Shown: piece by piece, positions 12,264-25,325 of the stretch
Numbering within the stretch: the first letter of the stretch is position 1
Layout: each line of letters opens with the position of its first letter
Assembly: GCF_014839805.1 (NCBI RefSeq)
Contig: NC_051129.1
Span: forward strand, 868,001-932,000
Direction: 5' to 3'
DNA: 64,000 bases
Source of the DNA: Manduca sexta
Lineage: Eukaryota; Arthropoda; Insecta; Lepidoptera; Sphingidae
The notes under the pieces: generated by a model
What the model saw: the letters and a program-made list of their open reading frames with translations, nothing else
Databases searched by the model: none
What the model was told of the DNA's origin: nothing
Program-made: the position numbers and the translations under genes

Positions 12264-12939
12264 AGATTGCTTGTTGAAAATCAATCTCTAAACTTGTTAA
12301 TTTAGTGGAAACTACTTTTCGAACTAGCTTCGGGTCAGGTAGAGTTGCTAATGAAAGGAGTTAGATCTCTTACTTCCTGTATCTGCAAAATGTGGGATAG
12401 CGATGAGAATACCAGACTTAGTTTTGAACTAATTCTTCAACTTTAGGTACTATCGGAAATTTGACAGACTTCCTACGTTTTTAACCTCTGTGTGTTTGTT
12501 GTTGTAATTTGTATTAATTTCTTTATACTTATCGCGATAGGTCAACACAGATTCAGTGCGTGGATTCGTTTGAGAATGTATTGTGCGATTCATAAATAGC
12601 TGTTCGCGGAACCACGTGGCCGTCTGCCAGTACTTCGCACTTCGGCTATCGAAATAAATAAAGGTGCTTGTTTTTGACTGATTTGGGGTTAGCAACGTTG
12701 GCGGAGATATGCGTTTATAGGTTTTTGAATGCCGTTTCTTTTAAATGTTTGGGTGTGCACTGTCAGTGAATAATTATGCGATGTCGCGAACTCGACTTTA
12801 ATCGTGCATGCTTTGTGTAAAATTGCTATGATTGGGATTCGTTTCCGTCGTAAAGTTCTAAATTTTTACTATTGTTTAACCACGTTTCGTTGATGCAAAG
12901 AATGTAGACGCTCACCGATCAATATAATTCGGCTAAGAA
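12264..12939. other. Intergenic DNA, nothing recognised
   Basis: Only short chance reading frames occur here. Confidence 0.4.
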
Positions 12940-13165
12940 TATAAACTACTAGCATTTACCCGAGGCTTCACCCGCGTGAGAAAGTTTTTCCGTGAAAAAA
13001 GGTCAATTTTATAATTTCCCGGGATGAAAAGTAGCCTGTGTCACTCACGAGTAATGTAGCTTCCTATTAGTGAAAGAATTTCCAAAATAGGTTCAGTAAT
13101 GCCAGAGTAGTCCACAAACTAACAAAGTTAGAATCTTTGCCTCTTTATAATATTAGTATAGATGG
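12940..13165 (+). repeat. Degenerate interspersed repeat, group F
   Basis: It contains 'ggcttcacccgcgtgagaaag', 'gggatgaaaagtagcctgtgt' and a terminal 'ttataatattagtatagatgg', the typical order of blocks for this widespread lepidopteran repeat. Confidence 0.5.
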
Positions 13166-16100
13166 CATGTTCTTCCATTTTTCTGGAATTAAGGTATATT
13201 CTTAGGGCTCTTTCGTTAACATAAAGCGTGTCAGTGGTGAGAACAGCGCAGTAGGGCGCAGTGTTTTGTGGCCTAGAGATGGTGTAGCTGTTGTAATATA
13301 TGTGCTAGCAGTTGCTATTGCGAAATTAACCTGCTCGCTATAAATTAACAATATTATGATAAATTGACAATCGAATCGGAGCAGGCGAAGTATGCCAATT
13401 CTGTTCAGCATTCACCTGTCATTAAATATGTGATTATTTAGTTGTAAATTACTCTTGTTCGGCATTCGACACGAGACACCAATAATTCAGTAACTAATAA
13501 ACATAACAAAAGTGTTATCTCTTCAGATCTTAATAAATTACTTGACAATAACATATTTATCAAACGAACATATAAACTTATGAATCAAAACGTCAATTAT
13601 ATTAATAAATTAATCAAATGCCATAAAACGATCTGGCGTTGTATAAATAAGCGAAATTTACACAGCCTACAGCGTGGCCGGGAATGGTAACTTAATCTGA
13701 ACGGAAACGAATGGCCCCTTAACTAGAATTAATAGTCGCACATCGAGGTATTTAATTAAATCTATTTTTGTATGGAATATATTTTTTGCTTTATTATTTG
13801 ACATTTTACATGCAATATTGATTATTGTTATCTTTTCTATAGGTCAGCGATTCCTTTGGCATTACTGGTATTTGTATGCGATGGTTACCGTTGCCGAGAA
13901 ATAAGTTAATATATTTTTGTATATTGTATGAAATGATATTGAGAAAACGTACGTGCAGCCTTAAACAGTAATAAAGTTGCCTTATGTTTCAAAAACCTAT
14001 AATTTTTTTTATTTCTTCCGCCGTAGTAGTTGGGGTGACGGGGGTCGTAGTAAAATCTTTCAGGTCCCGAATTCTCAATTATGAGGATGTGTGGTATACT
14101 CTACCGGTCCAGAGACGAGGTACTGACCACCCATGAACATCCCCATGGCAGGATTACTTACCCATTATCAAAAGAGATTTTTGTTCATTAGTGCGTTCAT
14201 AAGGCTAATTAATAAGGGAGGTTATTTGTGCAAACAAATTTGACCTTTATTTAAGTTTTACTTTAGACCTCTGTATAATTTATATCATCAGTCATAGGTA
14301 CTGTTTTGTTACGGAAAGAAACAGTAACCTAATTCGATCGCAGAATATTTAAATAAAATATTTGCCTGAATGTCACACATTTCTGATGGGACGAGGGTCT
14401 GGCACATCGCTGATAATGGATTTCAGAATGTAATTGAGCCGTCGCGTGCCGATGGATTTATTGTTACCTACGGTTATAGACGATAAACCCGCCATATTTG
14501 ATCTTCTTTTTTATTTTGACAGCTGTCAATAATGACAGTACGATAAGTGGAAAGTTCTATGGAAATGTGTTCTTTTTTTAAATATTCAATATCTGTGATC
14601 TTGAAAACAATTTACGTAGAATAAGTAGAATATAGTTATTGTCAATCAGCCCAACGCCAGCTCTAGATTTTGCACTAGGTAGGTTTTCTTCTTTATTTTC
14701 TCATTTATCGGCTAGTTAGACAAAGAGATTAGGCTTTAAAGAGGTTCGTGAGGTAGCGGTTTACTGCTACTATAACATTATGCCAAAAATAATACTAGAT
14801 AATTAGATATTTTGCGAAGCCAGTATGGGATGAAATTTTTCCTAAAATTCCAGTTCTCACATATAAAATACGTCGCACTACGTCAATAGACATTAAAAAT
14901 AATGGACAGCTAAAACAACAAAATCCTTTCCCCTCATTACATAAGATACGAGAGTATAAGGCAGAACGAATGTGAGTGCGCGATAGGGCGCGAGGTTAAA
15001 GTTGTTGACCGCTAGATGTCGCTAAACGGTAGACTCCATTATGTGGCGGTAAGTGGCGTCACCGCTGCACTCAGCGCACGTCTAAGACAATGAACAGCCA
15101 AGTCGCGGGCGGTGTGCGCCGCTGTCGTACTGAAAGATAGGAGAGGAATGATTATTATGAAAGTGATACGGTCGATCTGATTTATGATTTGGCCTTTACT
15201 ATGTACAGAAGAGATGTGGCGAATTGTTTTTTTAACAAAATTGAAAGTACTCCGGCGAAGGATGCGTAATCATGTTAGCACTAAAAGTATTTTCTAATAC
15301 TTCTTTCCGACAGCACAAGATCTTCTTACTGAATTCTGTTCCAAAATGGCATCGGTGAAAGAAAGCAGTACTTCATTTCTCCATCCATGGAGTTTATTAC
15401 TCATTTGTTTTTTTTCACATCTATTATCTGAAATAAGCGCTACTTTCTCCAGCTACAAAGTGTCTTTTATATTAGCAGCACCCCAACACCGTCTCGCCAC
15501 ATCATGTTGCAATAATTAACCATCTCTAGAGCTTCCTTAATAGTGCCAACGCGTACTTACTGTAATTGCAATTTGCAAATTGCAATGGTGTTACGTCCTC
15601 TATCTTTATTTAAGAACGCGAGGGGCTTTGTGTCATTACAGGATTTTCTTGGCTGTTTCATGGGATTAGCAAATCTGTTTGATGAGTGAAGTCTAGTTTA
15701 AGAAATGGGTTTATGTTTTTTTATAATATGGGTCGGTAAATTAAGTTGTTTGATGATGAGTGAATCCATCCGTTCACGAACACTTATACTATTAGCGCTA
15801 TAGTGCGGATCTATAGGGTGGTGGAATTGAGCGTAGTGCTGAGGAAGATTGGTCAAGTTTTAGCAATCTCACTGGCTTAACATAATTTAAACACTAAAGA
15901 AAACCTCTGCTCTTCTTGTTGGTTTTCCGTGAGATTTATTCGCAGTTAAAAAAGAGCGTGTGCTTACCACTAGCTATTTTTGATATGAGTATTTTATTTC
16001 TGACGGACCTTAGATTTTAAAGGACCGTAGAGATAAGTGAGCCCACATCTTATTTGATTTATGTTGGTATACTAGATGCAGTTTCTAACTTTTCAGAAAT

Positions 16101-17689
16101 AAAATGTTGTTACTGTTAACTTACAGAGCAGTGCTTATACATAACTTTCCCAAGAAAGCAAGTGTACTAATGGCATTCGAACTTCATCCCGTAGGAGCTG
16201 TGGGGATGCAATATGGGAGGCCAGGCGTGGGCCGGATGCGCGGCGCAATATCCGCCCGTCGCTCGCAGCGCCCTCTGTGAATTAATACAAATTATTTATG
16301 TTACAGTTAATGGTACTGGGATTGTTGGTAGAAATGCGGTAAAATTGCATTCTAGAGGCATGACTTCGAATTTTCAATAAGTTTTTTATAGACCAGCATG
16401 TTGATTACTTGATAGTAAGTGTTTGCCTTCCACGACGATAAGTAATGCCGTCGAAATATACGGTCTAGAGATGGCTCTTAAAGCAATTATAGAGACAACT
16501 TCAAGGGGATTATTTTAGAGTGTTCTGGTATTTTAGACTGCACAAAACCTTTTATCAAAGCTAAGGGTAGGCTTTGGGAAAAACCGATTCTAGACACGAT
16601 CCATTGATACTTTAGACATAATAGCTTTGGAGTTGCTTTATCATGAGCCCCGATATATTTTATGCTTTGACGGAGTATCCAAGTTTGTGAAATAAGTCTG
16701 AGATAACATTGTCCTAATACAATAATACGTACAAAAAATCTATCATACAGGCATAGTATGAAAGGAAAACTTCATCCCATAAATCCTGTATTCCCAGACC
16801 TATTTAAGTATTCTCAAATCAGGACATGTACGGAGGCAGCGGAATATTGAATACTTCAATAAAAGGCAAACAGAATGTAGCGGATTGGCTGGTTCCCTCC
16901 TCCGCGGGTACGGAGTGCGGAGTGCATTAGACGAACGTGATGCGAATAAACTCGATTCATATATAGTAGACACGGCATCTAGACAAATCATGTTGCCAAC
17001 AAATTTGGAACCAACTTGAAATGTATAAAACTGTCAAATTTGAAAATCGAACTAGTTTGTAACAAAGCCACCTATTTTCCCGTATTTATATTTTTATCTT
17101 TCAAATACATGTATTTTCGCTTCGCTATTGTTTATGACATTTATAAGTCGATATAAAAAACAATCACTTTACTTAAACATTTAAAATAATAACGCCACCA
17201 AACAATGATCACACAATAAATGTTAGTGTATTTTAAATGTATAATTCATTTAGTTATAGTCTCTGTTCACAGCCGACTCATCTAACATTTCGAACAGTAA
17301 CTAATCGACCATACAGATACAGAATAATCTAGTTAAACAAAATAAATTGTCCAGTTAAAAGCCAATAGTTATTTTAGCGAAAACAAACGCAGTGTGATTG
17401 TTAGTATTTATAATGAATAGGAGAAACAATAGCCGCGATATAAATAAAGTGGCCGGGGGCAGGGATGCAATTAGAATCAAATTTGTGAAACCAAATGAAA
17501 AAGGATTTTACTCTAGATAATTTACATAAAAAACTTAATGAAACATCACTATCGGCTACGAAACTTCTTTTATTTTACCATCTTGATAAGTGCCTACTAT
17601 AAATAGTTTACAGACATGATTATCAACAAGAAGATACGGTTGCCAGATTTTATGTTGCTCTGAGGTCGCAATTTAGCTTCTCCTAGCTT
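13166..17689. other. Intergenic DNA with scattered GC-richer islets, no supported gene
   Basis: Mostly AT-rich. Islets at 13670-13760, 14985-15130, 16195-16275 and 17430-17480 stand out by composition and carry TAATTA-like or GATA-like words, but no coding potential or repeat match. A perfect 22-bp palindrome lies at 15565-15586. Confidence 0.35.
15565..15586. repeat. Perfect 22-bp palindrome
   Basis: The half-site attgcaatttg is followed immediately by its exact reverse complement caaattgcaat. It contains three overlapping ttgcaa/ttgcaat-type words, which resemble C/EBP-like half-sites. Function unknown. Confidence 0.6.
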
Positions 17690-17880
17690 ATTTCACAATG
17701 CCGTTTGTGGTTATAGAAGTCAGGGGACATTACCCCCACCGTCCCCTCCAGGTCCGGCCACAGTGCCGAGTGCTATTAAATGGAACAATAAAACATGTGG
17801 TCCGGTTGTGCCGGAACTATTAATTGGCTACACTACACTCGCGCTCGCACGTGGCTCTCACTGAATTTAAACGTAAATTG
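17690..17880. promoter_or_regulatory. Candidate conserved noncoding patch
   Basis: A unique block of mixed composition with 'aggtccggccacagtgccgag' and, 60 bases on, 'tccggttgtgccgg', then a TAATTGG word and a GC-rich 'ctcgcgctcgcacgtggc'. No frame or repeat explains it. Regulatory function is inferred from composition only. Confidence 0.25.
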
Positions 17881-19885
17881 GTTTTATCCAATAGATTTTT
17901 TGGGTTAAGTGGGAATGGTTATGGATGTGGGGATGCGTTTTGTTCTGTTGGATATTTAGAACAGAGAGTTACAATTGAGCTATAAGAAATATTTAAAATA
18001 AAAGGCAAATATTGCAATACGTATTGTGTTATAGAAGTTAAGGACGAAAATGAATAGAGTATTTTAAAGCATTTATCGTAATAAAAATGGTAAAACACGG
18101 TGACACGATGTTACTACTAGTGAACAAAAGGTTTCTCAAGAATTATTTCTTATTAAGTATTGAAATTTTATACTACAATAGTATATATTTTCATTTTCGT
18201 TTCTCATAATATGTGGCGTCAGTAACTAAAAAAACTACTGATTTGTGATATAACATTTGTGATTTGTCTCGTCCAGGAATTGATCCCTTGGATTCTCTTC
18301 ACTAATTACTCCCGCGGATTGCTGTCGTCTCATCACTCTTTGCACCGTGCGGTCTATGTATGTAAGTGTACTTATGATGATATATTTCCACGGAGATGTG
18401 CGACTGCCGACTGCCAGCCATAATATGTTGATCTTTATGTTTGGCACTAATTCATTTACAAACTGCGAGGATTCTGCAAGGTTTTGAACCAAGGAATAGC
18501 TAAAGTCACTTAGGATGAGTGTTTTATGCTAGTGGAATGTGACCACATCGATTTTGTTTGACATTGAAAAGCTATCGTGCTGGCCTTGAAGTATGTGACT
18601 TATCTTGTGTGTCAAGAATTACAAAATTTTGTCGGTTTCTTTCCGCCTGGGGTTATCTTGACTAAGTTCCACTATCCATCTTTCTGTTTAGATATTCTGA
18701 CTTTGCCCTATTTTTAACATACTCTAGTATTGATAGGATAAACGATTTCGGTTCAAATTTACCTAAGACAAATTATAATTTGGAAACATAGATTGTACCC
18801 GAAATAGTATTTCGCGGTGTTTTATCACTTGCTTTACTATGGATTTCATTACTAGCTTTACCATGGAGTGTCGTGCCATGCCGTGTGGAATCAAATACGC
18901 GAGTTCTAATTTCACTGGAGCAGATTATGTTGCCAATAAATCCGTGAATATTCATTGCCATCATTAAATACTAAATTAAATGCATCATGAACATGTCCGG
19001 GATATTTATGTCCCACTGCTGGGCTTTTCTTTAATATTAGTTGTTATGACCATTCCACTGAAGTTATATTTGCTTATAGTCGGTCATGTCGCTTGCTATT
19101 AAGCGTAAAGCTTGCTTATCTGGTAGTAGTAGGTTAGATTGTCGAAGGCTGATGTCGTCCTCACCGGTGAGGATCGCGATGAGTTATCTTTTTAACTCTC
19201 CTCACCTGCCAGCCCTAGCTAGCTTCTTTGGTTAACCTTGTGATTTTTAAAATCATTATTTCCTAATTTAAAATTTCCATATTAATAAGTGATTTAAATG
19301 TAATTTAATAATAATAAAAAATATTATAAATTGTTTTGATGTATCATAATTGCAATTTTGTTCTTTATTTTCTATTTGCTAGTCATTTATTTGTATAAAT
19401 CAGCTTTATATCTTTCGTTTTTTATCTAGACTTCACAGATAGGCTTAACCGCGAGCGCCGGGATTACAATTTGAATAGGAGACACAAATGGCGCTGATAG
19501 CTGAAGCCTTTATGTCTTATCGCCTTTACATTATTCATGATATCAGATGGGCGTCTGCGGGGCACTTCGAAAAATCTTATCAGCTTTGTATTGTCAGGGT
19601 TTGATGTCATTACGAACTGTGCGGAACTAGGTAGTATGTAAATAATGTAAAAATATAAAATCAGTAGATTTTCGGCTGAATAATAAGCTGATAGAGTAGT
19701 CATTATTATGCGCTACGAAAACATACTAATTATAATTTACAGAAATTGTAAACTCAACTTGAAAATCAAGTCTTTCCAGTTTACAATATATTTCCAGAAG
19801 ACCAAGGAAGCAATGGAATGAAGCTAAGATTCTCATTTATTTTATGCATTTGTTTCGGCCGGGAATCAAGCCCTGTTCCCAGCCA
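17881..19885. other. Intergenic DNA with a retroposon tail fragment
   Basis: The run 'atgtcccactgctgggct' at 19007-19026 is the reverse complement of the 'agcagtgggaca' 3' tail seen on many lepidopteran retroposons, so 18980-19030 is probably a minus-strand tail. A 14-bp palindrome (cctcacc/ggtgagg) is at 19159-19172. No gene was found. Confidence 0.4.
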
Positions 19886-20115
19886 ATCACACACCCCATC
19901 GATTTGATTACAAAACACCGTGGACAGAATAAAACTCATGTAATTATACGAGATAGTTGAACTGAGTCAAAAATACCTTTACACGTGAAGTATTCAGGGG
20001 GGCGAGGGGGCGTCGCACAAAGGGTTGCGCCCCTCCGCTGTTAATTAAATGTTTTGAATGCGTACCTTTATTAACTTTAGGGCGAGGGCGTCGGAATAAT
20101 GTGATAGGATTTACC
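19886..20115. promoter_or_regulatory. Candidate conserved noncoding patch
   Basis: A GC-richer unique block containing 'ggggggcgagggggcgtcg', 'ctgttaattaaatg' and 'agggcgagggcgtcgg', two related GC words bracketing a TTAATTAA site. It is not coding and not a repeat seen elsewhere in the window. Confidence 0.28.
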
Positions 20116-21229
20116 GTCAGTTATCGTGACGTGTGAACGAACCTGATGGACTGGCGTTATACTGATTTGGTTACTTTGGAATATTTGGTGGTAAGTGGTG
20201 CTATAATGACTGTGTTGTTAATGTTACGGAGGGAATTTCTGGGCCTGGTTGTGAATTCCTTCATAAAGACTTTAATGCTAGAATCGTGTATTGTTCCTCT
20301 GATGTCACATTTGATTCAAAGGCAGTGGCGATGGATTATAGAATAGCATGACCGTACGCACCACTTCACCTTATGTTTTACAAGACGATGAAATATCTGT
20401 TGTTAACGATAGAATGTGAACTAAAATACCACCAGAGGTGGGTGATGTCAATCGACGCGCGCATAATTTGTAAGGAACATTTCTAAAGAAAGTATTTTTA
20501 AATATCTTGAAAACAATACGATTATTAATAAAGATGAAGAAAGAGAGGTGGGGGCTGCTGGTGGGCGGACTATAGATGTATTTTGTACTAGACTGGATAG
20601 TATTTGGAAAATTCTATATAATTCTTATTCTATATTTTTATGATGAATTGGAAGTCCACTACTGAGCAGACCTTCTCTACAGACTTTTAGACAATCCTGG
20701 TAGTTGCGCCTTAGATCCAATGGTTTCCTACGACAGCAGTGGACTTGCAAAGGCTGAAAATGTTGACGACCATGAATAGCTTCTTAAATTCTAAGGTAAT
20801 ACGGGGTGGATAAGTAAGACATGTTTTTAACGACCATCAAGGATCGGCTTTTCCCTACTCAATGTCTTTGGTTTAAATTTGAAATAGACCCGGTCATTGT
20901 GTTTTGTAGAATAGCAGCCTGTAATGACAAATTAAGTTTCGTTTATTAAGATTATCGGATGCCACAACAACACCTGTTTCCTTCTGGTAAAAAAATCTTA
21001 ACGTGTCATCATCATTATATGGTATTATGTTCTGGTAAAATAATTCGGGCAATTGTCTTAGATTCAATATACGAAGGTCATCAGGTTCCAGATTTACTGA
21101 AGAGGTAGAGTCGTTTCAGATATCGTGTCCGCATTTAGATAACACGCGGAAGACCTAACAACTGTGTCAATCAGGAACTTGCATACGTAACGATACGTTT
21201 TACACTTACCGATACGAATACGATTTTGT
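20116..21229. other. Intergenic DNA with degenerate retroposon tails near 20645-20790
   Basis: The string 'agtccactactgagcag' (minus-strand tail) and 'cagcagtggacttgcaaaggc' then 'tgaaaatg' (plus-strand tail) are typical 3' ends of lepidopteran LINE/SINE elements facing each other. No gene was found. Confidence 0.35.
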
Positions 21230-21470
21230 ACGTGGCCTAGTTGTATTACGATACGACTGTAGTACTGATGTATCGGGTTCAATCCCTAGGTCAGGCAAAG
21301 TGATATTGGGTTATTCTATTTAGTATCATCCTGAAGCTAGTACCCGATATGGCTATAGGTTGGCCCCCTGTGACATCATGGGACGGAATACGCACGGCGA
21401 AAAGTGGGTACGCCAGTTGCCCCTCTGCTTACTTCTTAAAAAGCGGGAGCGTGTGTGGGATAATATTGTA
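21230..21470 (+). repeat. SINE family A, tRNA-headed copy
   Basis: A tRNA-like head has an A-box-like 'tggcctagttgtatt' (21233-21247) and a B-box 'gggttcaatccct' (21275-21287). The body follows ('agtgatattgggttattct', 'gatatggctatagg', 'cctgtgacatcatgggacg', 'cgaaaagtgggt') and then a decayed tail 'gcccctctgctta'. The same block order is seen at 49259-49470. It is not a functional tRNA because the arms do not pair. Confidence 0.75.
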
Positions 21471-23365
21471 TAATTCTAATTAAACGATTTCATTGCTTTA
21501 TTCAGTAAAAGTATGCATATAGTATGACTATGTACTCCTAAAGTCCCAAATCTCATTCATAACTTGAGCTGTGCTTATTTTCAAGTCAAATACCATGAAA
21601 TGATTAATATTTAATTTTTGACCGTTATGATTGCTACCCTTAACATGCATATCCATGACCGCAGACTATTATACAAGACTCGTGACGTATGCAATACGGG
21701 TTAAGACGTAACTAGTTACTGTTAGTCTTCAAATCTTAAAACAAATATACATAAAACAATTTATACTAGCATATGGAAATCAAACCAAAGCCGTTCGTTT
21801 TGCAGTCGGCTGCCCATCAGTTGCGCCACAGAGGTCCTACGGTTGACTGCTCACCCCATTACAAAAGATTTCGCAAAGGGACAGTTATCGTCTGACTATT
21901 TACCCTTTTGCGATAGTTCCGATACAAAATCTTTGGAATAATCGTAAAAGTTAGCAACAGCCCTTGGAAACGGTGAGAGTATTATTGTCTTGGGAGATAA
22001 GAATGTGTTGGGTTATTTTTGGAATTGCTTTGTGTAAAGAAAAAGGGAAATAAGCAGGCTGCCTTGAAGAGTGCTTATTCTACATCTAGGAAAATAATAT
22101 GTTAATACTTTGTTTCTAGGCTGCTATAAAATAGATTTTTTGATTTCGAGAATTTTGTCCTATTTATGAAGTTTGTAATATCACTGAATTCATTAATAAA
22201 AAAACATATTTTCTTAGTTTTAGTAAAAACCGTACCAAAATCTGTTCAGTAGACAGACAGACATGGGGAATTTGGTTTGTAATATGTATAGATGGATATC
22301 CACGTTATCCCATAAAGCTTAAATCGTTGTCATATATGACAGTCGTGTGAACAGGCGATGAGAATTAATAGCGATTGAGATGCTTATGTTTCCTGATCGC
22401 CTTAGAATCAATTAAAACATTCATCAAAGTATCGTCTGTTATACGCTTCCACAATTTATTTAATATAGTTCCTGCGAGCGGCTACGGGCAACACGCATAA
22501 AATATTCTAATACGATACCACCATGACTCCACGATAATCGTACCTTATAAAAGTCCTCATCACACTGTTACTCGTTTTATTCGACCACTTCATTTCGAGT
22601 TCGTTTTAGGGCCTATAAAATTTACTACTCGCGATAAGGGCACGACATGCAGACAGACAAACATTGAATGTTTGTACTTGTTAAAATTTATCATCTCGTA
22701 AATAAACATCACACATTATATCGGATTTGTTGGCAAAGGGTGATGTTTAATTAATGTAAGGTATTTTGTTGATTTAAAAGTATTTGCTTTTTTGGTCTAT
22801 GCTATGTCTTCTCTGTAACTGTAAGTTCAAGGATGGATTAGTAATCACCACTCATGACCAAGGAAATATAGTACTTTGTTCGACCTTGTAAATTATGGAG
22901 ATGGATAACGCATACTTTATGTTTATAAAGCTTCTTTCTAATTTAGAAAATTGTCATGTTTACTAAATAAATTGAGACTAGTCTGGGTTAAGCTATGAAG
23001 TTCGCACTTTGGCAAAGTACACGCAACACAGAAGAAATAGAAAAAGACTTTAATTGTTACGTTTTGGTGGCCCTTTGTTTGTAGGTATGTGTTAATTTCC
23101 ATAGTACAATTGAAGCTTGCATATTGTAGTGACTTTTGAAGAAATCTAGAAGATATGTCCTACCAACACTTTAGGCATTGTGTATAAAATACCTAACATC
23201 TCCCATTAGTAAATAATATCTGGGAGCAGCAATGGGACAGTATAAAATAAGGCGACTCACAATCGGGTACAGGATGGCTACATTGCCGTGCTCACTTAAA
23301 AAAATATATAAAAAATTCGAACACGTTCGGAAAAAAAGAGCGTTCGAAAACGTGAATGATTTATA
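21471..23365. other. Intergenic DNA; a group F fragment at 22205-22300
   Basis: The fragment has 'accgtaccaaaatctgttcag', 'tagacagacagac' and 'taatatgtatagatgg', the tail end of group F. The rest shows no gene. Confidence 0.35.
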
Positions 23366-23480
23366 TTTTCACCGACGTGTTTAGTGCCGTTTAAAGTTAC
23401 ACGTCGGCCGCGTGCCGCCCGTAATCCGCACCTTCCTGCCAGAGCCTGCTGATTCGCGCGTCACGCTGCGATTCAACGCT
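23366..23480. promoter_or_regulatory. Candidate conserved noncoding patch
   Basis: A sharply GC-rich unique block ('cacgtcggccgcgtgccgcc', 'gattcgcgcgtcacgctgcg') inside AT-rich DNA, with no open frame of note. Role unknown. Confidence 0.22.
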
Positions 23481-25225
23481 TTTTTGTACAGTTTCACTGT
23501 TTTTTTGTTCTTGTTTGCATTGGTATTAAGTTGTGGAATTCTGACGATTTGAATGAATCAGCTGATTATAAGAATGGCTAAAACCACCTACTGTAATATA
23601 GTTGGGGACTGATCCGCCATTTCAAGGGTCCTTTTGAGCAGTTACAATTACATTGGCTATTGTTACTTACTACCAGTGTGCAGACATCCCTGAAACTTAA
23701 ATTTTTGCCTTACAATAACCATGGCATTTCAGTCCAGTCAACTATGTAAAATATGGTTATGCTAAATATTTATGGGCTTTAGTCACGGCGCGTACTGTAT
23801 GACAAGCGACGTGTCTCTTCTCGTCTTATATAAAAACACCGGTTACAAAATTCAATGTAGACTGCAAACACTATCTAAAACAGAAAGCACTTAATACCAT
23901 CCCCTGGCTCCATTCATAGCGCGAGTGTTGAAGTATATTTCATCCGCGGCCGATGTTCCCCTCGCGGCTATAATTGCGATGTTATGTCTGTCTGTCTGTT
24001 TGCACGCACTCGTCTGCGTAATGAACATAAAGCGCGTTAACGAGCCGGCGACGCGGCGGGTACGTGGCGGGGACGACGCGTAGACGACTTCACCACCTGT
24101 ATTGATGTTTCATCATATATCCCTAATATTATAAATGTAACAGTTATTTACTTTTAGTTATTGTGGGTCACTTGTTAAATCAACTTCAACTTTTGTTACA
24201 TTCAGTAGGCCCCTGTGTACCACTGGAATATTATTCCCTAAGGGTAAGGCAAAGGTGTAATTTATGCTCACACATTTCGAGCCTAGATCGCGTTATATTG
24301 CCTATGTGAGGCTTTCCATTCAAACAGTTGCTAGAACTGAAAATCGAATATTGAGCCTTACAGTCATTAGTTTCGGGAACGTATTGTAACCGCTTGGACT
24401 AAACCCATGATGTTAGTTCTGTATTGCTGAAAGCATACCGCTCCGACAAACGATGTGCAAGTACCCTGCTTTGTATATCTAATATTAAATTAGTTCATTA
24501 TCATTTGTTTAATAATGCGTATTAATACTTATGTTATTAAACAGACGCGAGAAATGCAGAAATGTTTATTTTGGCTCCGGAGTCTGCAATTATTCTTGGC
24601 GGGATATCTTACGTTCTTACTGCTTACCTGTTTATAATATGATGTTCATTTGTTATAGAGACATACAGTAATAAATGCATACTTCAAAGGGCTAGGTAGA
24701 AGTGTAAGTTATACAACCCGCAGTCGTGGATAGAACATGCATCTATAAATTATTTTTTTAGGCTTTGCCGATAGACCTTTATGCAGATATGCTTTCAGAC
24801 CTATCTCAAGTATGATTAGATTCACCTGTTTACTAACTGTACTGTTTAATGTCTGTCTATAATATTATTTTGAATATTTTCTGGGGGCTTTTGTAGCGGG
24901 AAAGGTATTTTGCGCGGCTCAAGCCACTAGTAATACCGTATATCTAATAGAATTACTTACTTCGGTGTAAATGTACACTGCATGAAGATTCGGGAATTAC
25001 ATTTCTATTATCATCACATTTCGCTGTGTCTAGTTTTTCTTCACATTTCCCCCGACTAACCCAAAAAACAAGCCACTTTTTCTTTAACTGATATAAAATA
25101 TTTATCTGAAGTGGTAAGTGAAGAGATGCCCAAATACATATCGACCACTAAATCATCCCCGCACAGTTAGGTCAGCTTAATTGTTCATTGACACTGAGGT
25201 ATAAATTGAGATGAAGGCTCACGGA
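23481..25225. other. Intergenic DNA with a GC islet (23935-24095) and a group F fragment (24830-24945)
   Basis: The GC islet reads 'catccgcggccgatgttccc' to 'cgacgcggcgggtacgtgg' and includes a short (tgtc)n run at 23982-23999. The group F fragment carries 'tgtagcgggaaaggtatttt' and 'gcgcggctcaagcc', matching the end of the 10765-11060 copy. No gene was found. Confidence 0.35.
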
Positions 25226-25325
25226 AGTTCTTCTCCCTGTCAAACCAACACACATTACGTCTTCATCCCGAAGGAGTAGGCAGAGGTGCAAGCAGAACAT
25301 CCATATTTCACCCTGTCAAAAAAAA
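25226..25325 (-). repeat. SINE family A, 3' tail fragment
   Basis: 'acacacattacgtcttcatc', 'cccgaaggagtaggcagagg' and 'tgcaagcag' form the reverse complement of the family A tail. The body is missing or very decayed. Confidence 0.55.
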
